DNA from: JAPXSY01 sp034003585
Lineage (GTDB): Bacteria > Verrucomicrobiota > Kiritimatiellia > RFP12 > UBA1067
Reading direction: 5' to 3'
NCBI GenBank assembly: GCA_034003585.1
Contig: JAVEYH010000012.1
Coordinates: 1 to 47,694, forward strand
Length of the DNA: 47,694 bases
This document shows positions 25,433 to 32,638 of the stretch, piece by piece (position 1 is the first letter of the stretch; each line of letters opens with the position of its first letter). A program made the position numbers and the translations under genes. The notes under the pieces are model-generated. The model had not been told where the DNA came from, made no database searches, and saw only the letters and a list, made by a program, of their open reading frames with translations.

Positions 25433-25799
25433 GCGAACGATTCTGCTGATGATTCAGCGTCTTTTGAATGAACAGGGGCATGAAACGTGCGAGGCCTCCA
25501 ACGGGTTAGCCGCACTCCAACTCTTTCAGACCCAATTCTTTGATCTGGTGATTTCGGATCTTCGGATGCCGCGCATGGATGGCGTCTCCTTTCTGCATGA
25601 GGTCAAAAGCCTGGACCCGAACGTTCCCATCATTGTTTTGACGGCATACGCCACGCCCGAAATCCTTGCCGAAGCCAATGAACGGCATGCCTTCACCTAC
25701 CTGCCCAAGCCCTTTCATCCCGAAACCCTGCTCCAAACCGTAAGCGGATTGCTGTCCGCGGCCGTTCCGGGCGCGGGTCAGACGGCGGCGCGGACCTGA
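25404..25799 (+). CDS. Stand-alone response regulator receiver protein
   Basis: The 131-residue protein is a single CheY-like receiver domain with no output domain. The acidic pocket is D8, D9 and E10, the phosphorylated Asp is D52 (VISDLRMPRMDG), the switch Thr is T80 and the Lys is K102 (LPKPFHPETLL). It would receive phosphate from a histidine kinase encoded elsewhere and act by protein contact. GGGGAA lies about 10 bases before the ATG. The gene sits behind a sigma-54-like site and just ahead of a HAD phosphatase; a partner kinase is not visible. Confidence 0.93.
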   Translation: MAKILIADDERTILLMIQRLLNEQGHETCEASNGLAALQLFQTQFFDLVISDLRMPRMDGVSFLHEVKSLDPNVPIIVLTAYATPEILAEANERHAFTYLPKPFHPETLLQTVSGLLSAAVPGAGQTAART

Positions 25800-25850
25800 A
25801 CCCGTCTCCGCAACCATGCCGGGGAGGTGACAAAGGAATTTTCTGCAAGC

Positions 25851-26489
25851 ATGCGTTTTCGCCACATCATCTGGGATTGGAACGGGACCCTGCTCGATGA
25901 CACCCGGGCGGGGCTCCATGCCGTGAACGTCATGCTCGGAAAACGCGGGCTGCCCACGCTGGATCTCGCGACCTACCGGGAGATTTTCGGCTTCCCGGTC
26001 CGATCCTTTTACCGGACTGCGGGATTCAGGCTGGAGGAGGAGGACTGGGACGCCCTGGCCCGTGAATTCCACGACTGCTTTCAGGCCGACACCACGCTCC
26101 GGCTGCACGCGCACGCCGTTGAGGTTCTGGAGCACATCCGGCGCCTCGGGATCGGCCAGTCCGTGCTTTCCGCATCGGAACAGACCCTCCTCCGCACCAT
26201 GCTGAGCGATTTCGGCGTGTCGCGTTTTTTTGAAGGCGTCTTCGGGGTGGACAATCTGTACGGGCACTCCAAACTGGAACTGGGGCGCGGACTGCTGGCA
26301 CGGCTCGCGCTGCATCCGGAGGCGGTGCTGCTGGTCGGGGACTCCCTGCACGATCATGAGGTGGCGTCGGATCTGAACGTCGCCTGCGTCCTGATCTCCC
26401 AGGGCCACCAGTCCGCGGCGCGCCTGGCCCGCAGTGGCGCGCCGACCCTGCACAGTCTGGCGGAACTCCCCGCGTGGCTGGAGGCCTGA
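25851..26489 (+). CDS. HAD family hydrolase (phosphoglycolate phosphatase-like)
   Basis: The 212-residue protein has motif I DWNGTLLDD, with nucleophile D9 and Asn at the usual second Asp (N11). A helical cap follows (residues about 18-80), then motif II LSASEQ, a motif III lysine near GHSKLELG and motif IV VLLVGDSLHDHEVA. It hydrolyses a small phosphate ester; the substrate is unknown. A GTG at 25827 in the same frame could start eight residues earlier, but AAAGGAA lies 13 bases before the ATG at 25851, which I prefer. The Asn in motif I is also found in a known WDWNGTLLDD subgroup, so activity is not ruled out. Confidence 0.88.
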   Translation: MRFRHIIWDWNGTLLDDTRAGLHAVNVMLGKRGLPTLDLATYREIFGFPVRSFYRTAGFRLEEEDWDALAREFHDCFQADTTLRLHAHAVEVLEHIRRLGIGQSVLSASEQTLLRTMLSDFGVSRFFEGVFGVDNLYGHSKLELGRGLLARLALHPEAVLLVGDSLHDHEVASDLNVACVLISQGHQSAARLARSGAPTLHSLAELPAWLEA

Positions 26490-26502
26490 ACTTCGCGCGA
26501 AC

Positions 26503-27627
26503 TTACCGCCTCATCCTCTCCGCCGCATCCACGGCATGACGCACCGCCCGTTCGGCCTGGATCTCCGGCCGCAGCGACTGATCTTTCATCCGGTTGCCGT
26601 ATGCCATCACGCCGAACGCGGCGAGCAGCACCGCCACACCCAGCGCCAACAGGCACATCGTGCGGCGGCCGACCCCGTTCCACTCCCCCAGAAACAGACC
26701 CAGAATCGAGCTGAAGAGGATCGCCGAGCCCATGACGATCGCGAACCCGATATACGCGATCTCCCCCATGGCGGGCTCGCCGACCTTCTGGCAGACGAAC
26801 TGCAGCGCCCAGATCACCCCGGCGAGACCGGCGAACAGGATGTTTCCGGCGATCGGCCGACGCCGGTCCGCATAGTCGGGGAACGTGCGGTTGCGCGCGT
26901 TCTGCGCCAGACACCAGACCGCGTTGACAAGAAATCCGCCGAACAGCACCACCACCAGCACGGGCATCCCCTGCCATGTGGAAAGCGTGCCTCCGCGCAC
27001 CGCCGCATCCTGCAGCGCGCCCCCGCTCTGCAATCCGAAATTCATGCCCGCGCTCGCGATTCCGGAGAAAAGCGCCACCACCATCCCCTTGCGGAAATCA
27101 AATTCCGCCACGGCTTTGCGTTTCTGCGCCTCCGACAACTCGCGCTCCTTGGCCTTGCCGGCCGCGCCGACCAGAGCGATGCCCGCCAGCGAGACGAACA
27201 CCCCGGACAACACCACGCGCGACCCCGCATCCCGCACCAGCTCACCGGCGTTTCCGGTCACGATCGGCGGAATCAGCGTGCCGGTGGCGGAGCAGAGACC
27301 GCACCCGATGGCGAGGCCCAAACCGATCCCCAGGTAGCGGATCATCAGCCCCCACGTCAGTCCGCCCAACCCCCACAACGCGCCGAAAGCGAGGCACAGC
27401 AGCGTGACCGGGGCCGGCGCGCCCCGCAACACCTCCCGCAGATTGGGCACGGTCGCCCACGCCAGCAGCCACGGGAACAGCAGCAGGCCGAAGATTGCGT
27501 AGACGAGCCAGTAACTCTCATACGCCCAACCCCTCACCTGTTTGAAAGGCAGCGCGAAGACCGCACCGGCCAGTCCGCCCAACACGCAGAAGGCCATCCC
27601 CATTGCCGGATTCGCCGCATCAACCAT
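26503..27627 (-). CDS. RhaT-like sugar/proton symporter
   Basis: The 374-residue protein has about ten membrane helices and resembles the L-rhamnose/H+ symporter family of the DMT superfamily: AMGMAFCVLGGLAGAVFALPFKQVRGWAYESYWLVYAIFG, ALWGLGGLTWGLMIRYLGIGLGLAIGCGLCSATGTLIPP, and FLVNAVWCLAQN. RhaT in E. coli has 344 residues. The start at 27627 follows GGGGAGAAATC; a start 28 residues upstream is less likely. Rhamnose is the family's known substrate, but no rhamnose catabolic gene lies nearby, so another deoxy sugar is possible. It is convergent with the HAD gene, 13 bases apart, with no terminator seen. Confidence 0.88.
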   Translation of the reverse strand: MVDAANPAMGMAFCVLGGLAGAVFALPFKQVRGWAYESYWLVYAIFGLLLFPWLLAWATVPNLREVLRGAPAPVTLLCLAFGALWGLGGLTWGLMIRYLGIGLGLAIGCGLCSATGTLIPPIVTGNAGELVRDAGSRVVLSGVFVSLAGIALVGAAGKAKERELSEAQKRKAVAEFDFRKGMVVALFSGIASAGMNFGLQSGGALQDAAVRGGTLSTWQGMPVLVVVLFGGFLVNAVWCLAQNARNRTFPDYADRRRPIAGNILFAGLAGVIWALQFVCQKVGEPAMGEIAYIGFAIVMGSAILFSSILGLFLGEWNGVGRRTMCLLALGVAVLLAAFGVMAYGNRMKDQSLRPEIQAERAVRHAVDAAERMRR

Positions 27628-27690
27628 GATTTCTCCCCTTCCCCGCCCGGCTCGTATCACCGCAACCAGAAGCGTGCGGGCATCATAGGG

Positions 27691-27719
27691 TTTTCCGCAT
27701 GGGAAAGCCAAGCGGAAAA
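27691..27719. promoter_or_regulatory. Inverted repeat TTTTCCGC...GCGGAAAA upstream of cysteine synthase
   Basis: TTTTCCGC at 27691-27698 and GCGGAAAA at 27712-27719 form a perfect 8-base inverted repeat with a 13-base spacer. It ends 4 bases before the -35 box of the cysK promoter and lies 63 bases upstream of the divergent rhaT-like start. It is a plausible operator for either gene. Confidence 0.45.
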
Positions 27720-27723
27720 CGCT

Positions 27724-27752
27724 TTGTCGCCGCAGGGGGAACCTGATAAAAT
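27724..27752 (+). promoter_or_regulatory. Sigma-70 promoter of cysteine synthase
   Basis: TTGTCG at 27724-27729 and TAAAAT at 27747-27752 are separated by 17 bases. Transcription would start near 27759, 16 bases before the ATG, leaving room only for the AAGAGGG ribosome site. Confidence 0.6.
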
Positions 27753-27774
27753 CAGCGCATCAAAAGAGGGTGCC

Positions 27775-28716
27775 ATGTCGTATTTCACTGATAATTCGCT
27801 GTCGATCGGAAACACGCCGCTCGTGCGGCTCCATACGCTCACGCAGGGGTTGCGGGCCACCGTGCTCGCCAAAGTGGAGGGGCGCAACCCCTCTTATTCG
27901 GTCAAATGCCGGACCGCCTCCTCCATGGTCTGGGAAGCCGAACGGGACGGCCTGCTCAAGCCCGGCATGGGGATCGTCGAACCCACCAGCGGCAACACGG
28001 GCATCGCCCTCGCCATGGTGGGCGCCGCGCGGCATTATCCGGTCACGCTGACCATGCCGGAAAGCATGAGCATGGAGCGCCGCCGCATCCTCGCCGCACT
28101 CGGCGCGCGTCTGGATCTCACGCCCGCGGCCGCGGGCATGGCCGGCGCCGTGCAACGGGCCCAGGAGCTGTTCAGCGAATCCGCCGGCAGGCTCTTCCTG
28201 CCCAACCAGTTCGCCAACCCCGCCAACCCGCTCATCCATGAGCGGACCACCGGACCGGAAATCTGGAGCCAGACCGACGGACGGGTGGCCGCCGTGATCG
28301 CGGGGGTGGGCACCGGCGGAACCCTGGTCGGCACCGGAAGGTATTTCCGGAACATCGGCGCGGAAGTGAGCATGGTGGCGGTCGAGCCGGCCGAAAGCCC
28401 CCTGCTGACCCAACGCGCCGCGGGGGCGCCCCTCAATCCCTCGGCCCACGGCATTCAGGGGATCGGCGCCAATTTCATCCCGCAGATCGTGGACTTCTCG
28501 CTGATCGGCCGGATCGAAACCGTCACCACGCAGGAGGCGATGGAAACCGCGCGGCGCCTGGCGTGCGAGGAGGGGATCTTCTCCGGCATTTCGAGCGGCG
28601 CGGCGGTCGCCGCGGCCCTGCGCCTGGCTGCGGACGAAGCGTTCGCGGGCAAACAATTGGTGGTCATCCTGCCGGACACGGGCGAGCGTTACCTCTCCAC
28701 GCCCCTGTTCGCCTGA
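27775..28716 (+). CDS. cysK: Cysteine synthase A (O-acetylserine sulfhydrylase)
   Basis: The 313-residue PLP enzyme makes cysteine from O-acetylserine and sulfide. The PLP lysine is K44 in NPSYSVKCRTA, the E. coli CysK-type sequence (CysK rather than cystathionine beta-synthase). The asparagine loop is EPTSGNTGIALAM, the phosphate loop GVGTGGTLVGTGRY, and the end of the active site GIFSGISSGAAV. Length matches the family. It is followed after 17 bases by mtaB in the same direction. An upstream inverted repeat may regulate it. Confidence 0.95.
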   Translation: MSYFTDNSLSIGNTPLVRLHTLTQGLRATVLAKVEGRNPSYSVKCRTASSMVWEAERDGLLKPGMGIVEPTSGNTGIALAMVGAARHYPVTLTMPESMSMERRRILAALGARLDLTPAAAGMAGAVQRAQELFSESAGRLFLPNQFANPANPLIHERTTGPEIWSQTDGRVAAVIAGVGTGGTLVGTGRYFRNIGAEVSMVAVEPAESPLLTQRAAGAPLNPSAHGIQGIGANFIPQIVDFSLIGRIETVTTQEAMETARRLACEEGIFSGISSGAAVAAALRLAADEAFAGKQLVVILPDTGERYLSTPLFA

Positions 28717-28733
28717 CCGCACTGCCGGGGCTC

Positions 28734-30050
28734 ATGACGGTTGCCTTCAAGACATTCGGATGCCGGCTGAACCAGGCCGAGACCGCGCAGTATGCGGCCG
28801 CTTTCGCGGCTGCGGGCATCGCGAACGTGCCGTTCGGCGCGCCCGCCGACATTGTGGTTGTCCACACCTGCACGGTCACGCGCACAGCGGAAGACACCTG
28901 CCTGAAACAGCTCCGGCACCTGCGGCGGAACGCGCCCGAAGCGTTGCTCGTGGTCTCGGGGTGCGCGGTGGAAACCGTTCCGGCCCGGGCGCTCGACGCG
29001 CTGACCGTCGACCTCGTGGTGCCGCGCGAACACAAAGACGAATTGGTGGCGCGCGTGCTGCGGCGCCTGGGCGTCGGCAGTCCCCTTCCGCCGGTACCCT
29101 GCCGACCGATCGCTCACCGCGCCACCCTGAAAATCCAGGACGGGTGCGACTTCGCCTGCGCCTACTGCATCATTCCCCACACGCGGGGCAAACCGCAAAG
29201 CCGCCCCTTTGACGCGTGCGTGCGGGAGGCGCGCGACCGGATCGCGGCGGGCTTCGCCGAGATTGTGGTGACCGGCTGCAACATCGCCTGTTATGAGGAC
29301 GCCGGACGCCGTCTGCCGGACCTGCTGGCCGCACTCGCCAACCTGCCGGGACTCGGCCGCCTCCGCATCGGCTCGCTCGAACCCGGCACCGTGGAACGCG
29401 AGGTGATCGCGCTGATGGCGGAATGCGCCGTTATCTGCCGCTTCCTGCACCTGCCGGTCCAGAGCGGCGACAACACCGTCCTGGCGCGCATGCGGCGGCG
29501 GTACACGATCGAGGAGGTCGCCGCAACCGTTTCCGATGCGGTCGGACGGATGCCCGATCTCGGTCTCGGCGCGGACCTGATCGCCGGATTTCCGGGCGAG
29601 ACCCCGGAAGAGTTCGCGCGCACGAAACACTGGGTTTCCCGGCTCCCGTTCAGCAATCTGCATGTCTTTCCGTTCAGTGAACGTCCCGGCACGCCGGCCG
29701 CCGCGTTCGGCGGCACCGTGCCGCAGGCCGAACGCAAACGCCGCGTGCGGGAGCTGAACCGCATCCGGACCCGGATGCGCGGGGCCTTCGCCGGGCAATT
29801 CATCGGACGGACCGTCCGCGTGCTGATCGAACGCGTCGACGCCGCGGGCCGTGGCAGCGGATGGACCGGCGAATACCTCGGCTGCCGCGTGGAGGGCTTG
29901 ACCGCATCGGCGGAAGGCCGTCTGGTGTCCTGCGTCCCGTACGCGCGCGAAGCGGACCTTCTGCTTGCCCGCAACCCGGAAGGAAACGTCCGCGCCGGAC
30001 GAACCGATGAGGACAGACCTTTGGCGCAAACGCCGGACGCCCCACGTTGA
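28734..30050 (+). CDS. mtaB: tRNA t6A37 methylthiotransferase MtaB
   Basis: The 438-residue radical-SAM enzyme adds a methylthio group to N6-threonylcarbamoyl-A37 of tRNA. The N-terminal UPF0004 domain carries cysteines for the second Fe-S cluster (TFGCRLNQAE; HTCTVT; VSGCAVE). The radical SAM motif is C138, C142, C145 in DGCDFACAYCIIPHTRG. Then VTGCNIACYEDAGR fits the MtaB branch, where MiaB and RimO have VTLLGQNV-type sequences. A TRAM-like RNA-binding end follows (FIGRTVRVLIERVD...GEYLGCRVEG). The start at 28734 gives the conserved MTVAFKTFGCRLNQ. Confidence 0.93.
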   Translation: MTVAFKTFGCRLNQAETAQYAAAFAAAGIANVPFGAPADIVVVHTCTVTRTAEDTCLKQLRHLRRNAPEALLVVSGCAVETVPARALDALTVDLVVPREHKDELVARVLRRLGVGSPLPPVPCRPIAHRATLKIQDGCDFACAYCIIPHTRGKPQSRPFDACVREARDRIAAGFAEIVVTGCNIACYEDAGRRLPDLLAALANLPGLGRLRIGSLEPGTVEREVIALMAECAVICRFLHLPVQSGDNTVLARMRRRYTIEEVAATVSDAVGRMPDLGLGADLIAGFPGETPEEFARTKHWVSRLPFSNLHVFPFSERPGTPAAAFGGTVPQAERKRRVRELNRIRTRMRGAFAGQFIGRTVRVLIERVDAAGRGSGWTGEYLGCRVEGLTASAEGRLVSCVPYAREADLLLARNPEGNVRAGRTDEDRPLAQTPDAPR

Positions 30051-30076
30051 ACGCAGAAGTTTTGTCCCGTTCAGCG

Positions 30077-30105
30077 TTGTTTTTCCGCAACCGAAACGGT
30101 ATAGT
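30077..30105 (+). promoter_or_regulatory. Sigma-70 promoter of the EIIA-CBS / transporter operon
   Basis: TTGTTT at 30077-30082 and TATAGT at 30100-30105 are 17 bases apart. Transcription would start near 30112, leaving a leader of about 69 bases before the ATG at 30181. Confidence 0.55.
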
Positions 30106-30180
30106 CAGCGTTGTTCGGTTCGGAATCGCGACAGACGCGAAGAAAGGCCCCCTCCGACCGGCGGCGAACGGAACGGAAAC

Positions 30181-31116
30181 ATGCGCAAACCTGACCCCTC
30201 ACCGAAACCCGGCCTGTCCCTCACGTCGTTCTTCAGCGCGGATGACATTCTGCCGCATCAGGAGCGGCTCACCCGCAATGACTGCATCCGCCGCATTCTC
30301 TCGCATCTGTCCGATGTGCACGGGCTGAACGGCACCGGGGCCTTTTACGAGGCAATCCTCGAGCGGGAGGAGGCCACCCACACCGTGGTGGCGAACGGGA
30401 TCGCCATTCCGCACGCGCGCATCATGGATCTGCAGCGCCCCTACGTCGGCATCGTCACCTCGGAGCAGGGCATCCCCTTTGCGGAGGATGAGCCGCCCGT
30501 GCACCTGATCCTGCTGGTCCTGATCCCGCGCGACCAGCCCGGACTCTATCTCCAGATTCTGCGTGCGCTCGCCAACATCCTGCGCGACCGCAACGCGGCG
30601 CAAACGGTTTCACGCCTGCGCACGCCGGACGAGGTCATGCGGTTCTTCGAGCGGGGCGGCATGGTGCTGCCAGATTTCGTATGCGCCGCGGACATCATGG
30701 AGGACACGTTCATCTCCCTGCGCAACAATGACAACCTGAAAACCTGCATCGACTGCTTCATCGCGCAGCGGATCAACGAGATCCCGGTGCTCGACCGGGA
30801 CGGGGACATGGTCGGCGTGGTGCGGGCCGGCGCCCTGCTCAAGGTTTGCCTGCCCGAATACCTCCTCTGGATGTCGGACCTCTCCCCCATCGTCAATTTC
30901 GAACCGTTCACCACCGTGCTGCGCAACGAGCAGAGCTCCTGGCTCTCCGACATCCTGCTGCAGGATTTCGCCTCGGTGCAGATGAAGGCCCCCGCCATTT
31001 CCGTGGCCGGCGAGATGACCCGCCACAACGCCTCCCGCTGTTACGTGCTGAACGGCAGAAAGCTGATCGGCGTCATCAACCTGTCGCGTTTTCTGAGCAA
31101 AATTTTCCGGGAGTGA
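30181..31116 (+). CDS. PTS EIIA-like (PtsN) domain fused to CBS pair
   Basis: The 311-residue protein has an N-terminal EIIA-Ntr/fructose-type domain (about 12-160) with the phosphorylation site H78 in GIAIPHARI, then IHLILLVLIP-type strands and LANILRDRNAA. From about 170 to the end are two CBS-like segments (ADIMEDTFISLRNNDNLKTCIDCFIAQRINEIPVLDRDGDMVGVVRAG and a second ending LIGVINLSRFLSKI). CBS pairs usually bind adenine nucleotides. It lies 10 bases before the transporter gene, so I infer it senses PTS phosphorylation and cell energy state to control transport. This is not demonstrated. The upstream frame extension has no family character; the ATG used gives a normal EIIA start. Confidence 0.9.
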   Translation: MRKPDPSPKPGLSLTSFFSADDILPHQERLTRNDCIRRILSHLSDVHGLNGTGAFYEAILEREEATHTVVANGIAIPHARIMDLQRPYVGIVTSEQGIPFAEDEPPVHLILLVLIPRDQPGLYLQILRALANILRDRNAAQTVSRLRTPDEVMRFFERGGMVLPDFVCAADIMEDTFISLRNNDNLKTCIDCFIAQRINEIPVLDRDGDMVGVVRAGALLKVCLPEYLLWMSDLSPIVNFEPFTTVLRNEQSSWLSDILLQDFASVQMKAPAISVAGEMTRHNASRCYVLNGRKLIGVINLSRFLSKIFRE

Positions 31117-31126
31117 GTCCTCCGAT

Positions 31127-32635
31127 ATGTACAGCGAACCCGTCGTCACCTTACCCGCACCCCGCGTTCTGGTCAAGATCGGCTTCATGGCCGCCATCAC
31201 CGCGCTAACCGGCTGGGGCTCCCGCCAACTCGGACTGGCCCCCCAGCCGCTGGCCGTGGTCGCGGTCTGCACGTTCATCGGCGTCATCTGCACCACGCTG
31301 TTCTTCTGGACCCACCGTGTCGCCGTGGCCTTTCTCGGCGTCGCCGTGCTCATCGGGTCGCGCGCCATGACGCTGCACGGCATGCTGCGCGCCACCGAAC
31401 TGGACATCATCTTTTTCCTCGTCGGCATGATGGTGATCGTCGGCGCCCTCAAAGACCTCGGATTCCTCACCTGGGTCATCCAATCCATCCTCAACCGGAA
31501 ACGCATGAGCGGCATTTCGTTCACCGTGATCCTCTGCTGTCTCTCCGCCCTCCTCTCCAGTGTGGTGGATGAGGTCTCCTCGATCGTCGTGGTCCTCGCG
31601 CTCGTCTTTCAGGTCTGCGACACCCTCAAAATCAAGTCGACGCCGTTTGTCCTGATCGCGGTTCTCTGCACCAACATCGGCTCGGCCGCCACCATGCTTG
31701 GCAATCCTGTCGGCATTTTCATCGGCAACAAGGCCGGCTTCAATTTCAGCCAGTTTCTGGCGGGAGCCTCCCCGGTCGCGTTCGTCTCCCTGTGCGCCAC
31801 CCTGTGCGTGGTGCTGTTCTGGTTCCGCAAACCGATCCGCGAGATGTCGGCCAAGATGGGTGAGCACCGCACCGCCCAGCACGGGCTGGCCCCCATGATC
31901 CGCATCCCGTACCGCCGGGGGCTGTTCGTCCTGCTCGCCACGGTCGGCATCATCGCGTTCCATCATCAGATCGAGACCATTCTCGGCCTGACCGGCACCG
32001 AAAACAAAAACGCCTTCCTGATCATCACGCCGCTCATCATCGCCGGCCTGCTCATGATTTACCGGCCGCAGCGGGCGCGCCACTACATCGAACACGATGT
32101 GGAGTGGTGGACCCTGCTCTTCTTCATGCTGCTCTTCGCCATCGCGGGCTCACTGGATGAGCAGGGCATCACCCGGAACCTGGCCCTCCGGCTCAGTGAA
32201 AGCGTTACCGGCGGGCCGCGCGCCATGACGCCGTTCGTGCTGATGATCGCCTCCCTCGGTTCGGCGTTCGTCGACAACATCGTTTTCGTGGCCGCCTTCA
32301 CGCCGGTGATCCAAACCCTGGTCGAGCGTTCCGCCGAATTCTCGATCCTCTGGTGGGCGCTGCTCTTCGGCGCCTGTTTCGGCGGTAACATCACCGCCGT
32401 CGGCTCCACCGCGAACATCGTCGCGCTCGGCCTGCTGGAAAAACGCGGACACCTGCACATCGCCTTTTTCGAATGGCTCAAAATCGGCATGCTGGTCGGC
32501 CTGATCACGGGGCTGATCGCCTGGGGCATGCTGAGCGTCATGACCCTGCCGCAACCCATGCGCCATCCGGTCCGGGAGTCCGCGGTGGAAGGGCCGCTGC
32601 ACGAGCCGCACCTCTCGCCCGTCCCGGCACCCTGA
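31127..32635 (+). CDS. ArsB/NhaD/SLC13-superfamily ion transporter
   Basis: The 502-residue membrane protein has about 12 helices of the IT superfamily. Typical segments are ATELDIIFFLVGMMVIVGAL, LLSSVVDEVSSIVVVLALVF, LIAVLCTNIGSAATMLGNPVGIFIG, and the repeat GSAFVDNIVFVAAFTPVI with CFGGNITAVGSTANIVALGLL. The duplicated N-G-S-T-type hairpins suggest Na+ or H+ coupling. Candidate substrates are Na+/H+ exchange (NhaD), dicarboxylate or arsenite; the sequence does not decide. It is likely cotranscribed with the EIIA-CBS protein. The start at 31127 lies 10 bases after it. Confidence 0.9.
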   Translation: MYSEPVVTLPAPRVLVKIGFMAAITALTGWGSRQLGLAPQPLAVVAVCTFIGVICTTLFFWTHRVAVAFLGVAVLIGSRAMTLHGMLRATELDIIFFLVGMMVIVGALKDLGFLTWVIQSILNRKRMSGISFTVILCCLSALLSSVVDEVSSIVVVLALVFQVCDTLKIKSTPFVLIAVLCTNIGSAATMLGNPVGIFIGNKAGFNFSQFLAGASPVAFVSLCATLCVVLFWFRKPIREMSAKMGEHRTAQHGLAPMIRIPYRRGLFVLLATVGIIAFHHQIETILGLTGTENKNAFLIITPLIIAGLLMIYRPQRARHYIEHDVEWWTLLFFMLLFAIAGSLDEQGITRNLALRLSESVTGGPRAMTPFVLMIASLGSAFVDNIVFVAAFTPVIQTLVERSAEFSILWWALLFGACFGGNITAVGSTANIVALGLLEKRGHLHIAFFEWLKIGMLVGLITGLIAWGMLSVMTLPQPMRHPVRESAVEGPLHEPHLSPVPAP

Positions 32636-32638
32636 CCC

